NCBI RefSeq assembly: GCF_039539525.1
Contig: NZ_BAABDH010000002.1
Span: 1-64,000, forward strand
Direction: 5' to 3'
DNA from: Hymenobacter algoricola
Lineage (GTDB): Bacteria > Bacteroidota > Bacteroidia > Cytophagales > Hymenobacteraceae
DNA: 64,000 nt
Below, in pieces: positions 1 to 7,999 of the stretch (position 1 is its first letter; the number at the start of each line of letters is the position of its first letter). The notes under the pieces were generated by a model. That model searched no databases, had not been told where the DNA came from, and was given only the letters and a program-made list of their open reading frames with translations. Both the position numbers and the translations under genes were made by a program.

Positions 1-98
1 ACCCAACTCTTTTTTTCAACCCCCTCCCCCGCAGAGGCCGGTCCTGAAATGCAGGCGAAGCAGGAAGTAGCGCCCTGCCGCGGTCCGGTTTGGGAGTG

Positions 99-129
99 CA
101 AAAGTAGGAGCAAGTTTTGGACTATGCAA
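99..129 (-). promoter_or_regulatory. Candidate Bacteroidota promoter reading off the left edge
   Basis: Read on the minus strand, TACTTTTG (106 down to 99) matches the Bacteroidota -7 element TAnnTTTG. A TTG (129 to 127) lies 20 bases upstream of it, in the -33 position. The gene it would serve is outside the window. Confidence 0.45.
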
Positions 130-294
130 GCTTGCCTTCCTTATTTACTTCCCGCCTCTCCTCAGTCAAGCATGTAACGCATTGTACCACCCCTGACAAG
201 CAACTCCTTAGCGTTATTAGCCTACACCAGATGCCTTTCAAGATATTTTACTGTTCTCCGTAGTACTCGTTGCTATCCGTAGCATCAAAAGCAA

Positions 295-328
295 AAAGCC
301 GGGGCTACTTGTCAGTAGCCCCGGCTTT
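295..328 (-). terminator. Rho-independent terminator of purA
   Basis: Two perfect 15-base arms (295-309 and 314-328) enclose a 4-base loop. Read leftward, the stem ends in a T run, and it starts 14 bases after the purA stop codon. This is the expected end of the leftward fur, STAS and purA transcript. Confidence 0.85.
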
Positions 329-342
329 CAGGCAATGCTGGC

Positions 343-1614
343 TTAGTTCAAATGGATGGTGCTGACCCGGTCCGGGCCGACGCTGACGATGTGAATGGGC
401 ACCTGCAGATGCTGTTCTAGAAAGCGCAGGTACGATTTCAACGCTTCCGGCAGGGCATCAGGAGCCGTGATACTTTGCAGATTCGTCTTCCAGCCGGGTA
501 GCGTGGTATACACGGGCTGCATCGTTTGCAGAGCACCGAGGTCGGGAAGCTGGTCGGTTTCCTGGCCTTCCGGGTTGCGGTAGTGCGTGCAGACCCGAAT
601 TTCGTCGAACTCGTCGAGCACATCGGCTTTCATCAGGTGCAGCTCCGAGACGCCGTTGAGCATGATGGTATAGCGCAGGGCGGGCAGATCAATCCAGCCG
701 CAGCGGCGGGGGCGACCGGTGGTAGCGCCGAACTCGCGGCCGGCGGTCCGGATCTGCTCCCCCACCTCGTCGTGCAGTTCCGTCGGGAAAGGGCCGCTGC
801 CCACGCGGGTGCAGTAAGCCTTGGTAATACCGAAAACCTTATCAATATGCCGGGGGGCAATGCCAAGACCGGTGCAGGCGCCGGCGACGACGGTGCTGGA
901 GGAGGTGACGAAGGGATACGTGCCGAAATCAATATCCAGCAACGAGCCCTGGGCACCTTCGGCCAGAATCCGCTTCCCCTGCTTAAGCAGGTCGTTTAGC
1001 AGATACTCGGTATCGGTGAGGTTGAGGGTGCGCAGATAGTCGATGGCGGAGAAGAAGTCGGCTTCGAATGCCTCGATTTCCAGCTCCTTGTTGTGGAAGG
1101 CCGCCAGCGTGGCGTGGCGGGCTACGGCTTCGGCGTACCGCTCCTTGAAATCCGGGAGCAGCACGTCGCCGATGCGCAGGCCGGTGCGGCCGATTTTGTC
1201 CTGGTAGGTGGGGCCGATTCCCTTGAGGGTAGAACCAATTTTGCCGCCGCCCCGGGCCTCTTCCAGGATCCGGTCGAGGGCGCGATGCGACGGCAAAATG
1301 AGCTGAGCCTTTTTGGAGATGTAAAGGTTTCGGGTACCATCTACCCCCCGGGCCTGGAGCTTTTCCAGCTCCAATCGGAAAACGACGGGGTCGAACACCA
1401 CCCCATTGCCAACTACATTGATAATGTGCGGGTGAAAAATACCGGACGGAACCTGGTGCAGCACGTGCTTCATTCCGTCGAAGGTGAGGGTGTGGCCGGC
1501 ATTGGGGCCACCCTGAAAGCGGGCTACTACGTCGTAGGTGGGAGCCAGGACATCGACAATCTTGCCTTTGCCTTCATCGCCCCACTGGAGGCCTACTAGT
1601 ACGTCTACGGGCAT
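343..1614 (-). CDS. purA: Adenylosuccinate synthetase
   Basis: This enzyme joins IMP and aspartate using GTP to make adenylosuccinate, the first committed step from IMP to AMP, in the cytoplasm. The 423-residue length is normal for the family. The N-terminal GTP-binding motif GDEGKGK is at residues 12-18, followed by the conserved GGPNAGHT segment, with GAQGSLLDIDFGTYPF near residue 220 and the TTGRPRRCGW segment further on. Its ATG shares its A with the last base of the upstream STAS stop codon (TAATG), which suggests translational coupling. It is the last gene of a three-gene leftward set and is followed by a strong terminator. The identification is secure. The unusual point is its company, a Fur-type regulator and a STAS protein. 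Confidence 0.97.
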   Translation of the reverse strand: MPVDVLVGLQWGDEGKGKIVDVLAPTYDVVARFQGGPNAGHTLTFDGMKHVLHQVPSGIFHPHIINVVGNGVVFDPVVFRLELEKLQARGVDGTRNLYISKKAQLILPSHRALDRILEEARGGGKIGSTLKGIGPTYQDKIGRTGLRIGDVLLPDFKERYAEAVARHATLAAFHNKELEIEAFEADFFSAIDYLRTLNLTDTEYLLNDLLKQGKRILAEGAQGSLLDIDFGTYPFVTSSSTVVAGACTGLGIAPRHIDKVFGITKAYCTRVGSGPFPTELHDEVGEQIRTAGREFGATTGRPRRCGWIDLPALRYTIMLNGVSELHLMKADVLDEFDEIRVCTHYRNPEGQETDQLPDLGALQTMQPVYTTLPGWKTNLQSITAPDALPEALKSYLRFLEQHLQVPIHIVSVGPDRVSTIHLN

Positions 1615-1961
1615 TAGTGCGGGGTTTTAAGTAACTCGGCGGCGGCCGATTCGCTTTCGGCAACCGTGAAAATGGCGTTGAGCTTGGTCAGGGCCAGCAT
1701 CTTTTTGGGGTGGTCGGCGGGGTTGATGAGCACCAGCTCGCCCCCGCGGCTGCGGAACTTGGTGAGCAGCGACACCAGCACGCCGATGCCGGTGCTGTTG
1801 ATGTAGCGCACACCCGACAGATCGATGGCGCAGAGCATCACGGACTCGCCGAGGTGCTCGTCGACGGACTGGAGCAGCTGCTGGGTGTCGGGGCTGCCGA
1901 TCAGGTCGCCGGAAAGAGCAACGTGCAGAATGCCGTTGCTTACAGAGGATTCAGTTTTCAT
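1614..1961 (-). CDS. STAS-domain protein (anti-anti-sigma factor type)
   Basis: A 115-residue single STAS domain similar to SpoIIAA/RsbV anti-sigma factor antagonists. It has the alternating strand and helix pattern and the central segment CAIDLSGVRYINSTGIGVL, whose Ser/Thr pair is where such proteins are phosphorylated by a partner kinase. A longer open frame extends 12 codons upstream, but the ATG at 1961 (MKTESSVSNG) gives the normal family start and a 4-base ATGA overlap with the end of the fur-like gene. Its own stop overlaps the purA start. No anti-sigma kinase or phosphatase partner lies in the window, so its target is unknown. Bacteroidota often carry such lone STAS proteins. Confidence 0.85.
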   Translation of the reverse strand: MKTESSVSNGILHVALSGDLIGSPDTQQLLQSVDEHLGESVMLCAIDLSGVRYINSTGIGVLVSLLTKFRSRGGELVLINPADHPKKMLALTKLNAIFTVAESESAAAELLKTPH

Positions 1962-2431
1962 GCGCTGGCTGCGTGCGCGGCGGCTTTGGCGCGACAATCG
2001 CCGCAGACGCCGTAGAGGTTTAAAGAGTGGTGCAAGATATGGAAATTCAAAAGCTCCCCGACCATCGTCTGGATGCCGTGAATGCGCGGGTCGCAGAATT
2101 CAACGACTTTATGACACTCGGTGCAGATGACGTGGTCGTGCTGGCGGTAGCCGTAGCTCTTCTCGTACTGGGCCAGGTTGCGGCCGAACTGGTGCTTGCT
2201 CACCAGACCATGCTCGACCAGCAGATCGAGGGTGTTGTAGACCGTGGCGCGACTGACCTGCAGGCCCTGCTCCTTCATGCCGGCAAACAGTTCTTCCACG
2301 TCGAAGTGACCGGTGCGGGAGTATATTTCCTCCAGAATGGCGTAGCGCTCCGAGGTCTTTCGCAGGCCTTTGTTCTCGAGGTAGGCGGTGAAGATTTTCC
2401 GGACCTCCTCAAACTTTTCTTTATCTAGCAT
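1958..2431 (-). CDS. Fur-family transcriptional regulator (Fur/PerR type)
   Basis: A 157-residue metal-dependent repressor. The N-terminal winged helix covers roughly residues 15-90 (RKTSERYAILEEIY, then SRATVYNTLDLLVEHGLVSK). The C-terminal dimerisation domain carries the metal site HDHVICTECHKVVEF and a second cysteine pair, CGDC, which indicates a structural zinc site. The sequence alone does not separate Fur from PerR or Zur. It is the first gene of the leftward operon, and its TGA overlaps the STAS start by 4 bases. A weak -7-like TACCTTTA lies about 30 bases upstream at 2465-2458. Co-transcription with purA is unusual for a Fur protein. Confidence 0.93.
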   Translation of the reverse strand: MLDKEKFEEVRKIFTAYLENKGLRKTSERYAILEEIYSRTGHFDVEELFAGMKEQGLQVSRATVYNTLDLLVEHGLVSKHQFGRNLAQYEKSYGYRQHDHVICTECHKVVEFCDPRIHGIQTMVGELLNFHILHHSLNLYGVCGDCRAKAAAHAASA

Positions 2432-2572
2432 TTTGTAACCCTCTATATAAGGAGTGGTAAAGGTAAGTAGAAATAGCAGGCATTTCGGCCTGCAGTCGTC
2501 AGCTAAGCCGGAAGTGCTACAACTGGGTGAGGGGCGGTTTGTGAGAAAGAGCTGATGAAAACCTACCCGATT

Positions 2573-2668
2573 CTCATGCCGAGCAAAGCCGAGACATCTC
2601 GTTTGGAACCGCTTGGCTTAGTAATTCAACGAAGCGGTAGAAACTCCTCGACTTCGCTCGGAATGACG
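2573..2668. repeat. Dispersed palindromic repeat, copy 1
   Basis: The ends are inverted copies of one another (CATGCCGAGCAAAGCCGAG on the left; on the right the reverse complement of CATTCCGAGCGAAGTCGAG). The centre holds TTAGTAATTCAACG, the reverse complement of the TTGAATTACTA core found in the copies at 7709-7818 and 57783-57898, so this copy lies in the opposite orientation. It sits between two leftward genes, fur and rel. The rest of the 2432-2721 gap shows no gene. Confidence 0.75.
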
Positions 2669-2721
2669 TTCTAATGGCCTGGCTTTTTGTACCAGCTAGG
2701 ACTTTTTAAACTCTTTTGAGC

Positions 2722-4929
2722 TTAACTGTCGAACCGCTCAACCAGCAGCACGCCGCTGACCTTGCTCAGGCGCTGGATGAGCTTGGTGAGGTGGCTGGTG
2801 TCGTTGACGTAGACGATGATCTGGCCCTCGAACATCCCGTCGTTGGAGTCGATGGTGATGGAGCGCATGTTTACTTTCAGGCTGGTACTGATGATTTTGG
2901 TCACGTCGTTGACGAGGCCTACCCGGTCGGAGCCCTGGATGCGGATGCCGGCCAGGAAAGCCAGCTCCAGCTGGTCGGTCCACTTGGCGCGCACGATGCG
3001 GTTGCCGTAGTTCGACATCATGCTGACGGCTTTCGGGCACGATGTGCGGTGAATAACGATGCCCCCGTCGGTTTCGAAGCCGAACACGTCGTCGCCGGGA
3101 ATCGGGTTGCAGCAGGGCGCGATGGTGTAGTCGAACTTGTCGGTATGCTCGCCGATAACGAGCATGTCGGCCCGCACGCCCCGGATTTTCTGCACTTCCT
3201 TGTCGAACGTCTTAGGCTCGAGAATGGAGGGCATCCGCGGCGGGTCGATGGCGGGGTCGAACAGGCTTTCCTTGATTTCGCGCCCGTCGATCTGGCCGAT
3301 GGCGAGGCGGTAGAAGAAATCCTGGGAGTTGAAGATGTTGAAGTGGGCAAACAGCCGGCTCAGGTTGTCGGGCGTATTGGCTACGCCGAGCAGCTCCAAG
3401 CGCTTTTCTACCAAGTAACGACCGTCCTCCGCCTTGTTGCGCTTGTCGTCGCGCAGGTACTCGCGAATCTTGTTGCGGGCCTTGGCGGTACTCACGTACT
3501 GCAGCCACTCCTCGGTGGGCTTCTGCTTCTGGGAGGTCAGAATCTCGATCTGGTCCCCGTTGTGCAGCTGGTAGCTCAGGGGCTGGAGCTTCTGGTTGAC
3601 TTTGGCCCCCAGGCACTGCATGCCGATGTGGGTGTGAATTTCGAAGGCGAAGTCCAGGGCCGTGGACTTTTCGGGCAGGATGATCAGCTTGCCCTTGGGC
3701 GTAAAGGCGTAGACTTCCTTCACGAACAGGTTCTGCCGGAACTCGTCCATGAATTCCAGGGCGCTGGAGTTGTTGGTTTCCAGCATCTCGCGCACCTTGG
3801 CAATCCAGGCTTCCAGCGTCGATTCGGGCTGGGGCACGCCGGTATCCTTGTACTTCCAGTGGGCGGCGTAGCCTTTCTCGGCAATGTCGTCCATGCGGCG
3901 GCTGCGGATCTGCACTTCCACCCACTGCCCCGTACGCGACATGACGGTGGTGTGCAGGCTCTCGTAGCCGTTGGCCTTGGGCGTGCTCACCCAGTCGCGC
4001 AGGCGGTCGGGGTTGGGCTGATAAAAGTCGGTGACGATGCTGTAGACCTGCCAGCAGGCGGCTTTCTCCTGCTCCGGCGGCACGTCCAGAATCACGCGGA
4101 TGGCAAACAGGTCGTACACCTCGTCGAAGGTCACGTTCTGCTTGCGCATCTTCTTTAAGATAGAGTAGATGCTCTTGGGCCGGCCCTTGATTTCGAAGGC
4201 AAACCCCTGGGCCTTCAGCTCCTCATCGACGGGGGCCACAAACTCCTTGATGAAGCGGTTGCGGGCCCCGCGGCTCTGGCGGACTTTGTTGGTCAGCTCG
4301 TTGAACACCTCCGTGTCGGTGTACTTCAGGTAGAGGTCCTCCAGCTCGCTTTTGATGGCGTAGAGGCCGAGGCGGTGGGCCAGCGGGGCATAGAGGTAAA
4401 TGGTTTCGGAGGCAATCTTGAGCTGCTTGTGCCGGGGCATCGAGTCCAGGGTCCGCATGTTGTGCAGGCGGTCGGCGAGCTTGATCAGAATCACGCGCAC
4501 GTCTTCGCTGAGCGTGAGCAGCATCTTGCGGAAGTTCTCGGCCTGCTCACTGGTGCCGTACTCGAATACGCCCGAAATCTTGGTCAGCCCGTCCACGATG
4601 CGGGCCACCTTGGTGCCGAACTCCCGCTCCACATCGGCAATTTCCCAGGGCGTGTCTTCCACCACGTCGTGCAGCAGGGCCGCCACGATGCTGGTCGTGC
4701 CCAGCCCGATTTCCTCCACCACAATCTGGGCCACGGCCAGCGGGTGCAGAATGTAGGGCTCCCCGGACTTGCGGCGCATTTCCTTGTGGGCCTCCAACGA
4801 CGTGTTGAAGGCCTTTTTGATCAGCTTGGCGTCGTTGCCGGACAGGTAGGGCTTAGCCGTGCGCAGCAGGCGGCGGTACTGCCGCAGAATCTCGTTGCGC
4901 TCAACTTCGGGGTCGATAAGGGTTGCCAT
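2722..4929 (-). CDS. rel: Bifunctional (p)ppGpp synthetase/hydrolase (RelA/SpoT family)
   Basis: This cytoplasmic enzyme makes and degrades the stringent-response alarmone (p)ppGpp. The 735 residues carry the long Rel architecture in order. The HD hydrolase domain has the HDVVED motif near residue 87, so hydrolysis should be intact. The synthetase domain follows around residues 240-350 (RPKSIYSILKKM, FAIRVIL, NGYESLHTTV). Next come a TGS domain (AYAFTPKGKLI region, near 400-460), a helical/zinc-finger region (APCCNPIPGD) and a C-terminal ACT domain. As expected for phyla with a single Rel, both catalytic halves look functional. The start ATG at 4929 gives the usual N-terminus. A near-consensus -7 element (TACTTTCG, 4983-4976) lies about 47 bases upstream. 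Confidence 0.97.
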   Translation of the reverse strand: MATLIDPEVERNEILRQYRRLLRTAKPYLSGNDAKLIKKAFNTSLEAHKEMRRKSGEPYILHPLAVAQIVVEEIGLGTTSIVAALLHDVVEDTPWEIADVEREFGTKVARIVDGLTKISGVFEYGTSEQAENFRKMLLTLSEDVRVILIKLADRLHNMRTLDSMPRHKQLKIASETIYLYAPLAHRLGLYAIKSELEDLYLKYTDTEVFNELTNKVRQSRGARNRFIKEFVAPVDEELKAQGFAFEIKGRPKSIYSILKKMRKQNVTFDEVYDLFAIRVILDVPPEQEKAACWQVYSIVTDFYQPNPDRLRDWVSTPKANGYESLHTTVMSRTGQWVEVQIRSRRMDDIAEKGYAAHWKYKDTGVPQPESTLEAWIAKVREMLETNNSSALEFMDEFRQNLFVKEVYAFTPKGKLIILPEKSTALDFAFEIHTHIGMQCLGAKVNQKLQPLSYQLHNGDQIEILTSQKQKPTEEWLQYVSTAKARNKIREYLRDDKRNKAEDGRYLVEKRLELLGVANTPDNLSRLFAHFNIFNSQDFFYRLAIGQIDGREIKESLFDPAIDPPRMPSILEPKTFDKEVQKIRGVRADMLVIGEHTDKFDYTIAPCCNPIPGDDVFGFETDGGIVIHRTSCPKAVSMMSNYGNRIVRAKWTDQLELAFLAGIRIQGSDRVGLVNDVTKIISTSLKVNMRSITIDSNDGMFEGQIIVYVNDTSHLTKLIQRLSKVSGVLLVERFDS

Positions 4930-5138
4930 GGTGCGGGGCGGTGCCGCAGGGGCACCAAAGACTGAGTGTACGGTACGAAAGTACTACGGCCCGGCCGGGG
5001 TTTGGGGGAGGAAAGTCTTTTTTATAACACCGGAACCGGCAAAATAGCGCCAATGGCCGTTTGCAACCGGCGCGTTCTTCGGCTCCCGCCCGGCGCCGCC
5101 GGCGGCCCAGCATGTCGTACCCATCCGCAAATAATTCA

Positions 5139-5233
5139 GAAGCTACGCCCCGGCAGGAGTAGCTTCGATTTATTTTTCTGCAGGCTACTCCTGTTGTGTC
5201 GTAGCTTCCCGAAAAAGAACGGGAGGCTACGAC
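5139..5233. repeat. Compound inverted-repeat cluster
   Basis: Three inverted pairs share a GTAGC core. GAAGCTAC (5139-5146) pairs with GTAGCTTC (5159-5166). CAGGAGTAGC (5154-5163) pairs with GCTACTCCTG (5184-5193). GTCGTAGCTTCCCG (5198-5211) pairs with CGGGAGGCTACGAC (5220-5233) with one mismatch across an A-rich 8-base loop. The first two pairs overlap, so alternative foldings exclude each other. It lies between divergent genes and therefore is not a terminator for either. Confidence 0.7.
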
Positions 5234-5280
5234 AGCAGGGCCCGGCGGCGGGGATGCCCTCAACTCAGTTTGGGCCCGGG

Positions 5281-5311
5281 TTTGAATTTTCGTATTGCTT
5301 GCGTAGCTTTG
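5281..5311 (+). promoter_or_regulatory. Promoter of tRNA-Leu
   Basis: TTTG at 5281-5284, a 19-base spacer and TAGCTTTG at 5304-5311 form a full-consensus Bacteroidota promoter. The tRNA begins 27 bases further on. Trigger factor may be read from the same transcript. Confidence 0.75.
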
Positions 5312-5337
5312 CGCCCCCGAGGCAGACGGCCTCACCT

Positions 5338-5419
5338 GCGGATATGGCGAAATTGGTAGACGTGCCAGATTTAGGATCTGGTGCCGCAAGGCGTGTGGGT
5401 TCGAGTCCCTCTATCCGCA
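5338..5419 (+). tRNA. tRNA-Leu (anticodon UAG)
   Basis: The acceptor arms GCGGATA (5338-5344) and TATCCGC (5412-5418) pair perfectly, with discriminator base A at 5419. The anticodon stem CCAGA/TCTGG encloses the loop TTTAGGA, giving anticodon TAG, which reads CUN leucine codons. A long variable arm (GTGCCGCAAGGCGT region) and a T arm with GTTCGAGTCC are as expected for a class II tRNA. The CCA end is not encoded. Confidence 0.97.
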
Positions 5420-5530
5420 CTTTTTGAATTTTCTTACTGCATAAAGCGCCCTCAACCCATCCGTTGGGGGTTTCTTTTTCCCGGCTCCGGCCGGCTGCTT
5501 TCCTCTGTTACCCTTAACCGACGACCCGTT

Positions 5531-6865
5531 TTGAATATCACCCTCGACAAAAACGACGACCAGCTTAGTGCCATCCTGACAGTCCACCTGACGGAGGCTG
5601 ACTACGCGGCTACCGTGGAAAACAAGCTGAAAGACTACAGCAAGAAGGCGCAAATCAAAGGGTTCCGGCCGGGTAAAGTGCCCGTGGCACTCGTGCGCAA
5701 GATGTATGGCAAAGGCATCCTGGTGGAGGAAATCAACGGTATGCTGGGCAAAGCCGTGGATGGCTACATCAAGGACAACAACATCAAGATCCTCGGGGAG
5801 CCCCTGCCCCAGCCTGCCGACAACATCGATTTCGACACCCAGAAGGAGTTTGCCTTCAAGTTTGAGCTGGGCCTGCTGCCCGACTTCGCGCTGCCCGCCG
5901 ACCAGACCCTGAACGTGGACCGCCACCAGGTCAGCATCGACGAGAGCACGCTGACCGAAACCTACGACCAGATCAACCGCCAGTTTGGCGAAAGCACCAA
6001 CCCCGAGGTTTCGGAGGCAGGTGACTTCCTCTACGGCAAGCTGAAAAAGGCCGACGACGAGGCTTCCGAGCGGCCCGTGCTGATGCCCATCAGCAAGGTG
6101 AAAAGCGGCGCGGAGAAATTCGTGGGCGTGAAGCCGGCCGACGCGGTTACGTTTGATCTGAGCGAAGCCTTCGGGGGCGACGCGGCCGCCATTGCTTCGT
6201 TCTCAGGCCTTTCCAAAGAGGAAGCCGGCAGCGTGAGCGGCGACTACACCCTGACGGTGGAGAAAATCAACCGCACCGAGAAGCCCGAGCTGAACCAGGA
6301 GCTGTTCGACAAAGTATTCGGCAAGGACATCGTGACCTCGTCGGAAGACTTCGACAGCAAGGTGCGCGAAACCATCCAGGAGAACTACGACCGCGAAGCC
6401 GACGGCTTCGTGAACCGTCAGATCATCGACAAGATGGTAGAAGCCACCACCATCCAGATTCCGACCGAGTTCTTCAAGAAGTGGCTGCTGCGCGCCAACG
6501 AAGGCAAGCTGACCGCCGAGCAGATCGAGGAGCACTACACCGACTACGAGCGGGAGCTGAAGTGGTCGATGATCCGCAACAAGGTGGTGGAAGAGCAGGG
6601 CCTGAAGGTGTCGAACGACGAAATCGTGGACCGCACCATGCAGAAGATCATGGGCCAGTTCAACCTGCCCGAAATCAGCGCCGAGCTGGAGGAGTCCGTG
6701 CGCGGCTTCGCCGACAACTTCCTGCGCCAGGAGAACGGCAAAAACTACGTGAGCGAGTATGAAGCCATTCTGGCAGAGAAAGTCATCGAAAACCTGCGCG
6801 GCAAAGTTGTTGTTAATGACAACCCGATTTCGGCCGAGGACTTCCGGACTCAGAACGCTGGCTAA
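5531..6865 (+). CDS. tig: Trigger factor, ribosome-associated chaperone
   Basis: This chaperone binds the ribosome exit tunnel and shields nascent chains. The ribosome-binding signature GFRPGKVP is near residues 40-47. It is followed by a degenerate FKBP-like region, as in other Bacteroidota, and a long helical C-terminal chaperone domain. The open frame continues upstream through tRNA-Leu, but homology begins at NITLDKND, whose preceding codon is TTG at 5531. I therefore call a TTG start and 444 residues. No Shine-Dalgarno sequence is visible, which is normal here. It lies just upstream of clpP and clpX, an arrangement widely conserved in bacteria, but a terminator after it makes it a separate transcript from clpP. 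Confidence 0.94.
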   Translation: MNITLDKNDDQLSAILTVHLTEADYAATVENKLKDYSKKAQIKGFRPGKVPVALVRKMYGKGILVEEINGMLGKAVDGYIKDNNIKILGEPLPQPADNIDFDTQKEFAFKFELGLLPDFALPADQTLNVDRHQVSIDESTLTETYDQINRQFGESTNPEVSEAGDFLYGKLKKADDEASERPVLMPISKVKSGAEKFVGVKPADAVTFDLSEAFGGDAAAIASFSGLSKEEAGSVSGDYTLTVEKINRTEKPELNQELFDKVFGKDIVTSSEDFDSKVRETIQENYDREADGFVNRQIIDKMVEATTIQIPTEFFKKWLLRANEGKLTAEQIEEHYTDYERELKWSMIRNKVVEEQGLKVSNDEIVDRTMQKIMGQFNLPEISAELEESVRGFADNFLRQENGKNYVSEYEAILAEKVIENLRGKVVVNDNPISAEDFRTQNAG

Positions 6866-6893
6866 CGCTTAGCGTTTCGGTTTTCAAACCAAC

Positions 6894-6926
6894 AAAAAAG
6901 CCCTTACTTGCCGTGAGGGCTTTTTT
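6894..6926 (+). terminator. Terminator of trigger factor
   Basis: An A-rich arm and GCCCTTAC pair with GTGAGGGC followed by TTTTTT, a classic hairpin with T tract, 28 bases after the tig stop codon. Confidence 0.9.
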
Positions 6927-6974
6927 GTTGCCCTCCGGTTTCGCTCTCAACTTCTCCCCCACTACTTTTTCATC

Positions 6975-7682
6975 ATGCTGAATAAACAAGAATTCCGCAA
7001 GTTCGCCGTCAAAGGCCAGGGCCTCAGTGGTCTGGGCGTGGACCAGTACCTGAACCACGTTGAAGGCCAGGTCCGCTCCGGGATGATGCTGCCCACGGGC
7101 ATGACCCGCTCCGTGATTGAGGAGCGCCCCACGCGCTTCGCCGAAATCGACGTCTTCTCCCGCCTCATCATGGACCGCATCGTGTTCCTGGGTACGGCCG
7201 TCGACGATTATATTGCCAACATCATCACCGCCCAGCTCCTCTTCCTGGAGTCGGCCGATGCCAAGAAGGACATTCTGCTCTACATCAACTCGCCCGGCGG
7301 CTCGGTATATGCCGGCCTCGGCATCTACGACACCATGCAGTACGTGGGTCCGGATGTAGCTACCATCTGCACCGGCCTGGCCGCCTCGATGGGCGCCGTG
7401 CTGCTGGCTGGCGGGGCCAAGGACAAACGTTCGGCCCTCCCCCACGCCCGCGTCATGATTCACCAACCCTCGGGTGGCGCCCAAGGCCAGTCGTCGGATA
7501 TCGAAATCACGGCCCGCGAGATTCTCAAGCTCAAGAAGGAGCTCTACGACATCCTGGCCCAGCACACCGGCAAAACCTACCAGGAAATCCACGACAACTC
7601 CGACCGTGACTACTGGATGCGCGCCGACGAAGCCAAGGAGTACGGCCTGATTGACGAAGTGCTGGAGAAGAAAGTAGCGTAG
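6975..7682 (+). CDS. clpP: ATP-dependent Clp protease, proteolytic subunit
   Basis: A serine peptidase that forms the double-heptamer chamber and works with ClpX. The catalytic serine lies in GLAASMGAV (Ser 138), the histidine in MIHQPSGG (His 163), and the aspartate follows in the NSDRDYWM region. The 235 residues include an N-terminal extension of about 40 residues before the conserved core, usual for Bacteroidota ClpP. The stop is TAG. Downstream are a dispersed repeat and a terminator, so clpX is transcribed from its own promoter. A near-consensus TACTTTTT lies just before the ATG. Confidence 0.96.
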   Translation: MLNKQEFRKFAVKGQGLSGLGVDQYLNHVEGQVRSGMMLPTGMTRSVIEERPTRFAEIDVFSRLIMDRIVFLGTAVDDYIANIITAQLLFLESADAKKDILLYINSPGGSVYAGLGIYDTMQYVGPDVATICTGLAASMGAVLLAGGAKDKRSALPHARVMIHQPSGGAQGQSSDIEITAREILKLKKELYDILAQHTGKTYQEIHDNSDRDYWMRADEAKEYGLIDEVLEKKVA

Positions 7683-7708
7683 GCTGTTTTTCCCCTGCCC
7701 ACATCAGA

Positions 7709-7818
7709 ACGTCATTCCGAGCGAAGCCGAGGAAACTCGCGTGCTGACGTTGGATTACTACTCAGACGACGCCACGCGAGATGCTTCGACTGCGCGGACG
7801 CCGGATCAAGCATGACGT
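7709..7818. repeat. Dispersed palindromic repeat, copy 2
   Basis: It starts with ACGTCATTCCGAGCGAAGCC and ends with CATGACGT. The inner arms ACTCGCGTG and CACGCGAGATGC are inverted copies, and the core TTGGATTACTACTC is shared with the copy at 57783-57898. It lies between clpP and its terminator, within the 317-base clpP-clpX spacer. Confidence 0.8.
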
Positions 7819-7830
7819 GCTTATGGAATT

Positions 7831-7870
7831 AAAAAGCCCACCTTCGGATTGCAACCCGGGGGTGGGCTTT
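7831..7870 (+). terminator. Terminator downstream of clpP
   Basis: AAAAAGCCCACC (7831-7842) pairs with GGTGGGCTTT (7861-7870). A short loop separates them and a T-rich stretch follows. Confidence 0.85.
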
Positions 7871-7938
7871 CGATTCTTTACGGGTAGAAGCCCCTGTAAA
7901 CGCAACTTTTTTCCGCGTGCGGGGCGTTGGCCTTTTTG

Positions 7939-7946
7939 TACCTTTG
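7939..7946 (+). promoter_or_regulatory. -7 element of the clpX promoter
   Basis: TACCTTTG matches TAnnTTTG perfectly and lies 53 bases before the clpX ATG. No clear TTG is seen at the expected -33 distance, only a T-rich run. Confidence 0.6.
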
Positions 7947-7999
7947 AGGTAGTTGGACCAAAATCCGGCTTCCCTCCCCTTTTTCTGAGAGTCCTAGCA

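Larger units (their letters stand above)
1..342. other. Gene-free left edge
   Basis: I see no coding region here. The stretch holds the purA terminator at its right side and, near base 100, a promoter-like sequence on the minus strand that would drive a gene lying beyond the left edge. The rest is lower in GC than the genes and shows no repeat that I can recognise. Confidence 0.6.
4930..5337. other. Divergent spacer between rel and tRNA-Leu
   Basis: No convincing gene is present in these 408 bases. The spacer contains the compound inverted repeats at 5139-5233 and the tRNA promoter at 5281-5311, which are listed separately. Short open frames here have no recognisable features. Confidence 0.6.

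Noticed and set aside
2716..4158. A 480-codon open frame on the plus strand
   Set aside because: Opposite rel; composition and lack of motifs mark it as an antisense shadow.
5381..5530. N-terminal extension of trigger factor
   Set aside because: This part overlaps the tRNA-Leu gene and has no family similarity; the conserved N-terminus begins at the TTG at 5531.
7781..7999. N-terminal extension of ClpX
   Set aside because: It lies upstream of the terminator and promoter elements and within the dispersed repeat; the zinc-finger start at 8000 is typical.
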